Below are positions 37,437 through 47,492 of a DNA stretch of 64,000 nt, piece by piece (positions within the stretch are counted from its first letter, which is position 1; every line of letters starts with the position of its first letter). The notes under the pieces are model-generated. The model saw nothing but the letters and a program-made list of their open reading frames with translations, was not told the DNA's origin and made no database searches. The stretch is from an uncultured Spartobacteria bacterium. Its GTDB lineage: Bacteria; Verrucomicrobiota; Verrucomicrobiia; Chthoniobacterales; Chthoniobacteraceae. The stretch covers positions 124,001 to 188,000 of the forward strand of contig CAIRYQ010000120.1 in NCBI GenBank assembly GCA_903882875.1, written 5' to 3'. A program made the position numbers and the translations under genes.

Positions 37437-37541
37437 CGGGGAGAGCCGGAGACTGGGAGATGGGGAGAACCGGAGAATGCGGACGGACAGTGAGACTTGG
37501 GGACTTGGGGATTTGGAGAAAAGGAGACTTGGAAATGCAGA
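37437..37541 (-). repeat. Octamer repeat in opposite orientation, copy 4
   Basis: Purine-rich units CGGAGACT, GGGAGATG, GGGAGAAC and later GAGACTTG, GGGACTTG, GGGATTTG. This is the reverse-strand form of the pyrimidine octamers at 29.8 to 31.4 kb, again placed just past the 3' end of a toxin-antitoxin gene. Confidence 0.75.
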
Positions 37542-37551
37542 TCCGCAGCAG

Positions 37552-37791
37552 TCAGCGCTTCTTTTTTCCGTAGGGCGGCGGTTCTTCGCGCAGCACCAGA
37601 TCGCCTTCCGGAGCTTTTCGCTGCGCCATCTCCCGGCGGAATTCCTCGCTCCCGCGCCGGAAATAAGCGATGCGCTCATCCGCGGTCATGTCCTTGATCT
37701 CCTCGTAGATCTTCGCCTGGATGTCGTGCTTCATCTTCACGCAGTCGAAGCCGGGGATCGGCTGGATTTTTTTCGAGTCTTCAATTGTCAT
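37552..37791 (-). CDS. Small PGFD-family protein, second copy (possible antitoxin)
   Basis: A 79-residue charged protein: IQPIPGFDCVKMKHDIQAKI near the start, DMTADERIAYFRRGSEEFRR in the middle and LREEPPPYGKKKR at the end. It is a paralogue of the protein encoded directly upstream and overlaps it by four bases. Proteins with the PGFDCVxMK motif are often encoded beside PIN-domain toxins; an antitoxin or accessory role is inferred from that context only. Confidence 0.75.
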   Translation of the reverse strand: MTIEDSKKIQPIPGFDCVKMKHDIQAKIYEEIKDMTADERIAYFRRGSEEFRREMAQRKAPEGDLVLREEPPPYGKKKR

Positions 37792-38024
37792 CGAGATTCA
37801 CCAGGCTTCGACGGCTCCTCTCGCAACACCATGCTCCCGGCCTCGACCGAAGGAATCTTTCCGGTCTCCCGAAAAGCGCGTCCGGTGCGGTTGTAATACT
37901 CGATCAATTCGTCGTCCGTCATCCCCTCCGTTGCGCGGTGGATGCGTTCCTGCGCACGGTGCTTCATCGCGACGCAATCGAAGCCGGGAATCGGCGGGAA
38001 CTCCCGCCAGAATTCTTCATTCAT
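37788..38024 (-). CDS. Small PGFD-family protein, first copy (possible antitoxin)
   Basis: A 78-residue protein: FPPIPGFDCVAMKHRAQERI, GMTDDELIEYYNRTGRAFRE, and SMVLREEPSKPGESR at the end. Its start overlaps the end of the PIN toxin by eight bases, and its end overlaps its own paralogue by four, so three genes are translationally coupled. The motif order PIPGFDCV, MK, MTxxE is shared by both copies, pointing to a recent tandem duplication. Confidence 0.78.
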   Translation of the reverse strand: MNEEFWREFPPIPGFDCVAMKHRAQERIHRATEGMTDDELIEYYNRTGRAFRETGKIPSVEAGSMVLREEPSKPGESR

Positions 38025-38487
38025 CGAAGTTCACCTCCTTGGGGCTGATGATCTGGATCATGCCGTAACCTTCCGCAATATTCACCGCGTTGTAAGCCCG
38101 GATTTTGTCCAGCCGCACCATGTGCTTGAAATTCCACGACACGATCGCATCTGCTCGCGCGACGGTTGCGGCGGCGACGTGCAGTGTGTCTTCAGCCCAC
38201 TTTGGACCCACCACACCCGCCGCGATATAGGCCTGGCTCAGCGCACGGATTTCATGGTTGATCGCGATCTCTTCCCGGCACTCCGCCGGCAGGCTCTCCA
38301 GCAGCAGGCGCACGCGCGGCGGAGCGTCTATGAGTTCCTGCACCACCGTATCGGAAAAGCAGGCTACGGCTTGCCCGGATAGCGCCGCATCGAGCACCTG
38401 CCGCGAGGCCGCGTCGCGTCCCTCGGTGGCTTCAAACACGCCGCCAAAGACCGATGTGTCGAGATACAGCCGCCACTTCCTTTTCAT
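38017..38487 (-). CDS. PIN-domain ribonuclease toxin (VapC-like), intact
   Basis: A 156-residue PIN protein. First acidic residue in WRLYLDTSVFGGVFE, second in DTVVQELIDAPP, third in KWAEDTLHVAAATVARADAI, then SWNFKHMVRLDKIRAYN. All positions needed for a metal-dependent RNase site are there, unlike the two other PIN genes in this window. It overlaps the upstream small gene by four bases and the downstream PGFD gene by eight. Confidence 0.87.
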   Translation of the reverse strand: MKRKWRLYLDTSVFGGVFEATEGRDAASRQVLDAALSGQAVACFSDTVVQELIDAPPRVRLLLESLPAECREEIAINHEIRALSQAYIAAGVVGPKWAEDTLHVAAATVARADAIVSWNFKHMVRLDKIRAYNAVNIAEGYGMIQIISPKEVNFDE

Positions 38488-38672
38488 CGCCGGCCCTCCT
38501 TCTCCTGATCCGTCGCGCGCTGATGGCGCTCGACGGCCAGCAGATCGACAATCTTCCCGTCCCTCATCACAATGAGCGGAGTGTTGGTTTGCTCCGCCAC
38601 TTCACGGGCACGCTTCGCGGCGCGCATGAGCGCGGCGTCGGCCTGCTGGATCCAGTTGGCTTTTCGCTTCAT
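38484..38672 (-). CDS. Small basic protein before the PIN toxin (probable antitoxin)
   Basis: A 62-residue protein, MKRKANWIQQADAALMRAAK to HQRATDQEKEGRR, with the central strand TPLIVMRDGKIVDLLAV. The pattern of a helix, a short strand with RDGKIV and a charged tail is that of small antitoxins lying before PIN toxins. It is the first gene of a four-gene coupled cassette and overlaps the toxin start by four bases (ATGA). Confidence 0.75.
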   Translation of the reverse strand: MKRKANWIQQADAALMRAAKRAREVAEQTNTPLIVMRDGKIVDLLAVERHQRATDQEKEGRR

Positions 38673-38762
38673 GGCTTGTCACTTTCCAATGCTCATGGCG
38701 CATCGTGTAGCGCAATGCCCGGCGCGTGGCACGGAGGAAATGCGGGACGCAATGATTTGCTG

Positions 38763-38897
38763 ATTCCCGTTGCTGCGCCCCACCCTTCCCGTCATTCCTG
38801 CCGCAAGTGTTCCATCATTTTACCGGCCTGCTCGCGGCATTGGTCCTGTTCACCACCGGCGCGGCCCTTGCGGACGACACGGCGGAGCCGAGGCACG
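38763..38897 (+). repeat. Right copy of the 135-bp direct repeat
   Basis: Partner of 37293 to 37427. It covers the upstream region and the first 30 codons of the intact thermonuclease gene. Confidence 0.85.
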
Positions 38898-39550
38898 TGA
38901 AGAAATTCCTCCGGTTCACGGACTGCGAGTTCCTCGACACGGCGTATGCGGACGGGGATTCGTTCCGGGTGCGGGTGGACGGGCAGGAGCGGGTGCTGCG
39001 GCTCTACTTTGTGGATGCGCCGGAATCGGACACGCGGTTCCCCGTGCGGAATGCGGAGCAGGCGGAGTATTTCGGGATCACGCCGGAGCAATCGGTGGCG
39101 ATGGGGAAGGTGGCGAAGCAGTTCGTGCATGATTTGCTGCTCGGGAAGAAGCTCACCATTTACACCCGCTGGGCGTCGGCGCTCGGGTCGAGCAAGCTGC
39201 CGCGGCACTACGCCATCGTGGAGGTGGACGGGCGGAACCTCGCCGACGTGCTCGTGGAAGCCGGGCTCGCGCGTCTGCACGGGACGAAGGTGACGCTGCC
39301 CGAAGGCACGAAGGCCGAGGATTACCTCGAACGTCTCGGCGAACTCGAAGCCGCCGCCCGCACGGCGAAGCGCGGCGCATGGGAATTCTCCGTCCCGGCG
39401 AAGGCGAAGCCGGTGGTCGAGCAGGTGAAGGAGGGCGCGGAGCCCGCGAACTGGCAGGAGCGCGCGGAATTCACCGGGCTCGGCGCGGCGGCGATGGGCG
39501 CGCTGTGGGGCTTCTCCCACTGGCGCGGGCGCGGCAGGAATGCAGTCTGA
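38807..39550 (+). CDS. Exported thermonuclease-family (SNase-like) protein
   Basis: A 247-residue protein starting with GTG. Signal peptide LLAALVLFTTGAALA, then a staphylococcal-nuclease fold: YADGDSFRVRVDGQERVLRL with the metal-binding Asp, YFVDAPESDTRFP with the Asp after the Arg strand, and LVEAGLARLHGT. These carry the typical catalytic environment, though the second catalytic Arg is not certain. A helical linker and one C-terminal membrane segment (EFTGLGAAAMGALWGFSHW) follow, which may anchor it. GTG is chosen because the same start is preserved in the truncated copy at 37337. Confidence 0.85.
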   Translation: MFHHFTGLLAALVLFTTGAALADDTAEPRHVKKFLRFTDCEFLDTAYADGDSFRVRVDGQERVLRLYFVDAPESDTRFPVRNAEQAEYFGITPEQSVAMGKVAKQFVHDLLLGKKLTIYTRWASALGSSKLPRHYAIVEVDGRNLADVLVEAGLARLHGTKVTLPEGTKAEDYLERLGELEAAARTAKRGAWEFSVPAKAKPVVEQVKEGAEPANWQERAEFTGLGAAAMGALWGFSHWRGRGRNAV

Positions 39551-39686
39551 AAGGCGGGAGGCGATCGGCCGGCGGGGGGCGTGGCGTGGCGATTTTTTGC
39601 GCCAATTTTTCCGCATGAATGGAAGATGAAAAAAACCGCATTCTTGCGGTGGTGCGGCGTTTGGGATTCGGGCATTCTCCGCGGGC

Positions 39687-39968
39687 ATGAAGACCCCCTT
39701 TTCACGCAGGATCGGAATGAACATCGCCAAACTCCGGGTTGAACGCGAGTGGAGCCAGGAGAAGCTGGCGGAGAAGGCGTCCGTGGACACTTCCACGGTG
39801 CAGCGGTGGGAAGGCGGGAGCGCGGTGCCGTGCGGGTTCGACATCTGCAAGCTCTCGTCCGCCTTCGGGGTGGGCGCGGATGCCATTTACACGGGGCTGC
39901 CGAAGTCCGTCGCGGAACTGAGCCGGCTGCATTCCCGCCGGTGCATGGAACACGCCTCGCTGTCATGA
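39687..39968 (+). CDS. XRE-family HTH transcriptional regulator
   Basis: A 93-residue regulator. The Cro/C1-type helix-turn-helix spans about residues 10 to 65: IGMNIAKLRVEREWSQEKLA, EKASVDTSTVQRWEGGSAVP, then DICKLSSAFGVGADAIYTGL. The recognition helix is VDTSTVQRWE. No second domain is present; the tail is short. No target or partner is visible next to it, and the following 500 bases are repeats. Confidence 0.88.
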   Translation: MKTPFSRRIGMNIAKLRVEREWSQEKLAEKASVDTSTVQRWEGGSAVPCGFDICKLSSAFGVGADAIYTGLPKSVAELSRLHSRRCMEHASLS

Positions 39969-40063
39969 AGAGGACTGCGCGACTCGGGGACCGGGAGGCG
40001 CGGGGCGGCGGGAGTTTTCCCGTCGGGAACGGGCTGCCTGGGCGTCGCCGGGGAATGGGGTGC

Positions 40064-40154
40064 GGTGGAGCGCGTCGCTCCGCGCGCGCTTCCTCCGGCT
40101 GTGGGCACGCATTCCAGTCCGTGCCGGAACGCGCGGCGGAGCGCGCGTTCCACC
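40064..40154. repeat. Palindromic element, copy A
   Basis: About 90 bases with inverted ends: left GGTGGAGCGCGTCGCTCC and right GGAGCGCGCGTTCCACC. The left arm is the same as in copy B. Confidence 0.8.
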
Positions 40155-40215
40155 GGGCCTGCCTTGGGGATGGCTGGAACATTGGTCGCGGAACGGGGCG
40201 GAGGCTCGGTGGCCT

Positions 40216-40369
40216 CAGCCGGGATTCTCGGCCAGCGTTCCCGAGTCTCCCCATCCTCAGCCGGGATTCTCGGCTGGCGTTCCCGAGTCTCCCCATCCTC
40301 AGCCGGGATTCTCGGCTGACGTTCCCGAGTCTCCCCGTCCTCAGCCGGGATTCTCGGCTGGCACCGGGA
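40216..40369 (+). repeat. 42-bp tandem repeat, three and a half units
   Basis: Units start at 40216, 40258, 40300 and 40342. Each begins with the imperfect palindrome CAGCCGGGATTCTCGGCTGG and ends CGAGTCTCCCCATCCT. Because 42 is a multiple of three all frames repeat; the plus frame would give PQPGFSAGVPESPH units, but no start codon with support exists. Confidence 0.9.
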
Positions 40370-40377
40370 AGGCGACA

Positions 40378-40469
40378 GGGTGGAGCGCGTCGCTCCGCGC
40401 GCGCTTCCTCGCATGAAGGGCCGGTTTCCCCACACACGCAGCAATGCGCGCGGAGCGACGCGCCCCACC
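40378..40469. repeat. Palindromic element, copy B
   Basis: Left arm GGTGGAGCGCGTCGCTCC then GCGCGC; the right arm is its reverse complement with one mismatch in 24 bases. The element ends four bases before the start codon of the next gene. Confidence 0.88.
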
Positions 40470-40472
40470 ACC

Positions 40473-41501
40473 ATGGGCGATTGGGATGACCCGTCCACCG
40501 TCTGGGATGAATTCTTCTGGGATGCTCCGGATGATCCGGGGCCGCCCTCCAAAAGCAGCAAAAAAACCAACCGACGAACCATGAGCAGCAACCCCACCCC
40601 CGACAACAACGACATCCTCCGCGCGCTCGCCGACCGAATGGCGGACGGATGCCACACTTATGAAGCGCCAATCGGCATCAAGCAGAACACGGAGGCGGCC
40701 ATCCGCACCGCCATTGCCACGCTCGGAACCGCGGAGTTCCAGGTGGGGAAGAAAAAGAAGGCGGTGGATGACGCCTACACGGCCCTGAAGACGGCGGATG
40801 ATGCGGGATTTGTGACGCTGACGAACTGCAAGCTGCGGCTGGCGCAGAAGCTCGGCCAGCGGTGGAGCGCCGCGTGGGAGCCCACGGGGTTCCCCGGCCA
40901 ATCCACGGCGGTGCCGACGACGATGGATCCGCGCTTCACCCTGCTGGACAAGCTGAAGACCTACTTCACCGACCAGCCGGCCCATGAGAGCGCCGAGATG
41001 GGGGCGACCGCCGCGCTCTGCGGTGCGGCGTGGGACACGCTCTCGACCGCCCGGCAGGGCGTGGCCGATGCGGAGCAGGCGCAGACGGATGCCCTCGACG
41101 CACGGACGGATGCCGAGGGCGGCCTGCGCAACCGGGTCCGCGGGCTCATCAATGAGCTGGGCGGGCTGATCAAGGACGATGATTCGCGCTACGAGGCGTT
41201 CGGGCTGAACGTGCCGGCGAATCCGAGCGCGCCGGATTCGGTGGCCAGTGTCACGGCGGCGGCGCTGGGCAACGGGCGATTTGAATTGAACTGGCCCTAC
41301 GCGACGCGCGCGGTGCGGTTCCGCGTGGAGACGAAGCGCGAGGGCGTGGACACGGAATGGCAGAATGCGGGCAGCTACAAGGATCTCGAGGCGATCCTGA
41401 AAGGCTTCACCGCAGGCCAGACCGTGAAGGTGCGCGTGGTCGCCGGGAATGACGGCGGCGACGCGGCACCGAGCCCGGAGGCGCAGGTCGTGGTGACGTA
41501 G
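40473..41501 (+). CDS. Hypothetical protein with helical N-part and FN3-like C-terminal domain
   Basis: A 342-residue protein of unknown function. The opening MGDWDDPSTVWDEFFWD is acidic; residues about 40 to 240 are helical with a coiled-coil section (ARQGVADAEQAQTDALDAR). The last 90 residues (PSAPDSVASVTAAALGNGRF to SPEAQVVVT) form a fibronectin type III-like beta sandwich. No signal peptide is evident. The start at 40473 lies four bases after a palindromic repeat; an ATG at 40581 (MSSNPTPDNN) is the alternative, and neither has a clear ribosome binding site. Confidence 0.7.
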   Translation: MGDWDDPSTVWDEFFWDAPDDPGPPSKSSKKTNRRTMSSNPTPDNNDILRALADRMADGCHTYEAPIGIKQNTEAAIRTAIATLGTAEFQVGKKKKAVDDAYTALKTADDAGFVTLTNCKLRLAQKLGQRWSAAWEPTGFPGQSTAVPTTMDPRFTLLDKLKTYFTDQPAHESAEMGATAALCGAAWDTLSTARQGVADAEQAQTDALDARTDAEGGLRNRVRGLINELGGLIKDDDSRYEAFGLNVPANPSAPDSVASVTAAALGNGRFELNWPYATRAVRFRVETKREGVDTEWQNAGSYKDLEAILKGFTAGQTVKVRVVAGNDGGDAAPSPEAQVVVT

Positions 41502-41557
41502 AGCAGCGGCGGCGGCGACAGTCCGTCGTCGCGAATCCGATGCGGGGAGTGGGGGCA

Positions 41558-41698
41558 TCGTGACTGGTGACTGGTGACCGGTCGCTGGTCGCTGGTCGCT
41601 GGTCAAAGCCCCGCCCATCCCATCGCCACCGCCCGATGCACGCCGCAGGAACACCTCTCACCAGCAACCAGCCACCAATCACAAATCACCAGTCACAA
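41558..41698. repeat. Inverted arrays of heptamer repeats
   Basis: Six tandem 7-base units (GACTGGT twice, GACCGGT, CGCTGGT three times, 41562 to 41603) face a second array in opposite orientation (ACCAGCA, ACCAGCC, ACCAATC, ACAAATC, ACCAGTC, 41658 to 41692). About 55 bases separate them. The two could fold into one long hairpin. Confidence 0.85.
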
Positions 41699-41731
41699 TA
41701 ACGCAATCCATACAACCAATCATCCCACCCC

Positions 41732-42217
41732 ATGCCTTACGATCCCTCCCTCCCCGCCGACAGCACCAAGGCGCGCGCCTCCGATATGCGCGCGCAGTTC
41801 AACGGTCTTAAAGATCTGATTGACGCCATCCCCGCTGGGCCGCCGGGCCCTCCCGGCGCGAACGGGAGCGACGGGGCGACCGGCCCGCAAGGTCCGCAGG
41901 GCAATGACGGGCCACAAGGCTTGCAGGGCGAAACCGGGCCGACGGGGCCGCAGGGCAACGATGGCGCGCAAGGCCCGGCGGGGACCAATGGCAGCGACGG
42001 CCCTCCCGGCCCGCAGGGAATGCCCGGCGATGTGACCAGTGCCGAATTGGACGCCGCAATCGCCGGGGCGCTCTCCGCCGCCGCCTCCAATTCCTCCGCC
42101 AATTCCAACTCCGTGGACACGCTGTTCTCCCCTTTCACCAATGATCCCCCGACCGTCGGGGACATGGAGACCCTCCGCGCGAAGATCAACGAGCTGATCA
42201 CCGCGCTGCGGCGGTAG
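41732..42217 (+). CDS. Collagen-like triple-helix repeat protein
   Basis: A 161-residue protein. The N-terminal 33 residues ([20 protein letters not shown]) are followed by about 22 uninterrupted Gly-X-Y triplets ([19 protein letters not shown] and further), then a Ser/Asn/Ala-rich stretch and a C-terminal helix ([17 protein letters not shown]) that could trimerise the collagen part. No signal peptide is seen. Bacterial collagen-like proteins occur on cell surfaces, spores and phage tails; which applies cannot be said. Confidence 0.82.
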   Translation: MPYDPSLPADSTKARASDMRAQFNGLKDLIDAIPAGPPGPPGANGSDGATGPQGPQGNDGPQGLQGETGPTGPQGNDGAQGPAGTNGSDGPPGPQGMPGDVTSAELDAAIAGALSAAASNSSANSNSVDTLFSPFTNDPPTVGDMETLRAKINELITALRR

Positions 42218-42796
42218 GCTTTGTAAGCGCACTAATCGCTCACCACACCAGGGCGGCGTCCGCGCCATGATTGATAGCGCGGCCTTGCTGGGCTGGCTTG
42301 TGTCGGGCCGTTGGCCCGGAGTTCGCCGCGTGCAGGACACGCGCGGGAGCGGTTCCACCAAAACGGCAGCCGCACTTGTGAGAGCGCGGCCACGGCGTCT
42401 CCACGGAAAGATGCCCGCGTTCTCACGAACGCGGCTCCGGGATTTCCTGAACCGCCGTGGGAAAATGATCCGAGGATCGCGAGGCTCGCCGAAGCATGCT
42501 TGTCGGATTGCGTGACAATCGGAGGGAGAATTGAATTGGGAAGGCAGGAAATCATGCTCAGAGGGACGGAAGCTCTCCTTTCCTGCCTTCCTAATTTGTC
42601 TGCTTGTCAACCAAACGGATAAGCAGGCGCCGGAGCCCGAAGCGGCCCGATTTGGATCGTTCTGATTTTCCACACAAAATCCCTTTCCTCCCCTCGCCCG
42701 CTGTGGCATACAGCGCGCCCATTTTGCCCGGAAGGAACGCTCCCGCGCCTCGCCGACGCAATGTTTTCAACCCTGATTCACACAACACACATCTCT
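42218..42796. other. 580-bp intergenic region with several strong hairpins
   Basis: No gene is supported. Strong inverted repeats: CGGGCC-GTT-GGCCCG at 42304 to 42318; CCGCGTTC-TCAC-GAACGCGG at 42415 to 42434; and a perfect 13-bp pair GGAAGGCAGGAAA / TTTCCTGCCTTCC at 42539 to 42551 and 42579 to 42591, followed by TAATTT. The last may end the collagen-like gene's transcript. The ppdK promoter should lie in the final 200 bases, but no clear boxes were seen. Confidence 0.55.
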
Positions 42797-45580
<2,784 letters not shown>

Positions 45581-45604
45581 GCCGCGCTGCCTGAAACAAT
45601 CACG

Positions 45605-45636
45605 AAAGCCGCCCCGCGAAACCGGGGCGGCTTTTT
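45605..45636 (+). terminator. Rho-independent terminator of ppdK
   Basis: Stem GCCGCCCCG paired with CGGGGCGGC (45608 to 45631) over a 6-base loop, followed by TTTTT. Confidence 0.93.
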
Positions 45637-45677
45637 CGTAGGTGCGAAATGCGGTTCACACGCGATAATGGGGTGTG

Positions 45678-47480
45678 ATGAATGCGCAGGCTATTCCTCC
45701 CCTCGATCACGGTGTGATCGGTAATGGGCGAGTGTTGGCGCTTGTCTCGCCGACCAGCGCGGTGGAATGGCTGTGCATGCCGCGGTTTGATTCGCCGTCG
45801 GTTTTCGCCCGCATCCTCGACCGGGAGAAAGGTGGCACCTTCATCATCGAGCACGCGTCGGGCGAAGTGCGCGGGAAGTCCGAATACATCACGAACACCA
45901 ACGTGCTCCGCACCGTCTTCGAGGTCGGCGATGCGTCGTGGGAGGTGATTGATTTTGCACCACGGCTGCCGGACGGGATGGAAATCCGCGTGCCCTTTGA
46001 GTTGGCGCGGCTGGTGCGTCCGCTGCGCGGCCATCCGCGGCTGCGCGTGCGATTTGATCCGCGGCCCGACTACGCCCGCGCGGAGGTGCAGATGATGCCG
46101 GCAGGCGACTGCCTGCTGATCACCGGGGCTGCCGAGCCGCTGCGCCTTTTCACGGATGTGCCGATGCCGTACGTCACGGGCAGCCGCGAGTTCGCCTTGG
46201 ACAAGCCGATGTTTTTTTCGCTCGCCTGTGGCGGCACGCGTCAGCGCATCACGCTCTGGCATGTGCTGGAGCAATTCGAGCGCACGGTCGAAGGCTGGCG
46301 GCGATGGGCGATGAGTTGCGCGCTGCCGACCTTTGCACCCGACACCGTGCTGCGCTCGGCGCTCGTGCTGAAGCTGCACCAATATCACGACACCGGCGCG
46401 ATCATCGCGGCGGCGACGACGAGCATCCCGGAGGCGATGGGCACGCTGCGCACTTGGGATTACCGCTATTGCTGGCTGCGCGATGCGGCGTTTGTCGTCG
46501 AGGCGCTGCGACGGCTCGCGCACTTGCGGGAGGGCGAGGAATTCCTGCGTTACCTGCGCGATGTCGCGGAGGCCGGGCCGCTCCAGCCGCTCTACGGAAT
46601 CGGCGGCGAACGCGATCTGCCGGAGGAAACGCTCGGGCACCTGAGCGGTTTCGGCGGCAACGGCCCGGTGCGCATCGGCAACCAGGCGGCGGAGCAGCGG
46701 CAGAATGATCTCATGGGCGAACTTATCCTCTGCCTCGAAACGCTGCTCACCGATCCGCGGCTCGCGCATCTGCGCGGCGGCGATTATTTTCACCTCGTGC
46801 AGCGGCTGGTGGAGGAAGCCATTGCCGCTGCCCCCACCAACGACACCGGCATCTGGGAATTCCGCCAGACGCCGCGACCGTACACTTTTTCCCGTGCGAT
46901 GTGCTGGGTCGCGATCTCGCGCGGTGCGCGGCTGGCGAGGCATCTCGGCGAGACCGTCCATGCGTCGCGCTGGGAAAAGATCGCCGATCAGGAAAGGGAG
47001 ATCGTGCTGACCCGCGGCTACAACGCCGCCAAGGGTTGTTTCACGCAGGTGCTCGACGGCCTGCATCCGGACGCGTCGCTCCTGCTCCTGCCCACGCTCG
47101 GCATCATTGACGCGAACGATCCGCGCTTCGTTTCCACCGTGAATGCCTACGAGAAAATCCTCGCACCGGACGGCCTGATGAAGCGCTACGCCGCACTGGA
47201 TGACTTCGGCGAGACCACCAGCGCGTTCACGATCTGCTCGTTCTGGTGGTGCGAGGCGCTGGCGCTGATGGGCCGGCTGGACGATGCGTGCGAGCTGTTT
47301 CACCGCCTCGAACGCCACTCGAATTCGCTCCGCCTTTTCTCCGAGGACATCGAGCCGTCCACGGGCGCAATGCTCGGAAATTTCCCGCAGGCATACACAC
47401 ACGTCGGCCTCATCCACGCAGCCATGACCATTTCCGAACTGCTCGAAGCGCGCGACGGCAAGGTCCGCGCATGGGCTTAA
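45678..47480 (+). CDS. Glycoside hydrolase family 15 protein (glucoamylase/trehalase type)
   Basis: A 600-residue GH15 enzyme. The N-terminal beta domain starts IPPLDHGVIGNGRVLALVSP and WLCMPRFDSPSVFARILD; the (alpha/alpha)6 barrel shows TSIPEAMGTLRTWDYRYCWL, RDAAFVVEALRRL, and the acid and base regions near GIGGERDLPEETLGHLSGF and SFWWCEALALMGR. Such proteins in bacteria act on trehalose or alpha-glucans. The gene lies 12 bp before otsA-otsB, and trehalase-type activity would fit that partner. ATG at 45678 is used; a GTG directly before it is possible. Confidence 0.92.
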   Translation: MNAQAIPPLDHGVIGNGRVLALVSPTSAVEWLCMPRFDSPSVFARILDREKGGTFIIEHASGEVRGKSEYITNTNVLRTVFEVGDASWEVIDFAPRLPDGMEIRVPFELARLVRPLRGHPRLRVRFDPRPDYARAEVQMMPAGDCLLITGAAEPLRLFTDVPMPYVTGSREFALDKPMFFSLACGGTRQRITLWHVLEQFERTVEGWRRWAMSCALPTFAPDTVLRSALVLKLHQYHDTGAIIAAATTSIPEAMGTLRTWDYRYCWLRDAAFVVEALRRLAHLREGEEFLRYLRDVAEAGPLQPLYGIGGERDLPEETLGHLSGFGGNGPVRIGNQAAEQRQNDLMGELILCLETLLTDPRLAHLRGGDYFHLVQRLVEEAIAAAPTNDTGIWEFRQTPRPYTFSRAMCWVAISRGARLARHLGETVHASRWEKIADQEREIVLTRGYNAAKGCFTQVLDGLHPDASLLLLPTLGIIDANDPRFVSTVNAYEKILAPDGLMKRYAALDDFGETTSAFTICSFWWCEALALMGRLDDACELFHRLERHSNSLRLFSEDIEPSTGAMLGNFPQAYTHVGLIHAAMTISELLEARDGKVRAWA

Positions 47481-47492
47481 TTTTCATGACCA

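Larger units (their letters stand above)
37130..37551. other. Gene-free stretch with duplicated nuclease head and octamer repeats
   Basis: Between the tracrRNA terminator and the toxin cassette no intact gene is seen. The stretch holds the copy of the thermonuclease start at 37293 to 37427 and a purine-rich octamer repeat at 37437 to 37541. Confidence 0.6.

Noticed and set aside
45600-47417. Very long antisense frames opposite GH15 (605 codons), the kinase (645 codons) and otsA-otsB (615 codons)
   Set aside because: High GC keeps the opposite frame free of stops. The sense proteins have clear motifs; the antisense ones are Arg- and Ala-rich without any.
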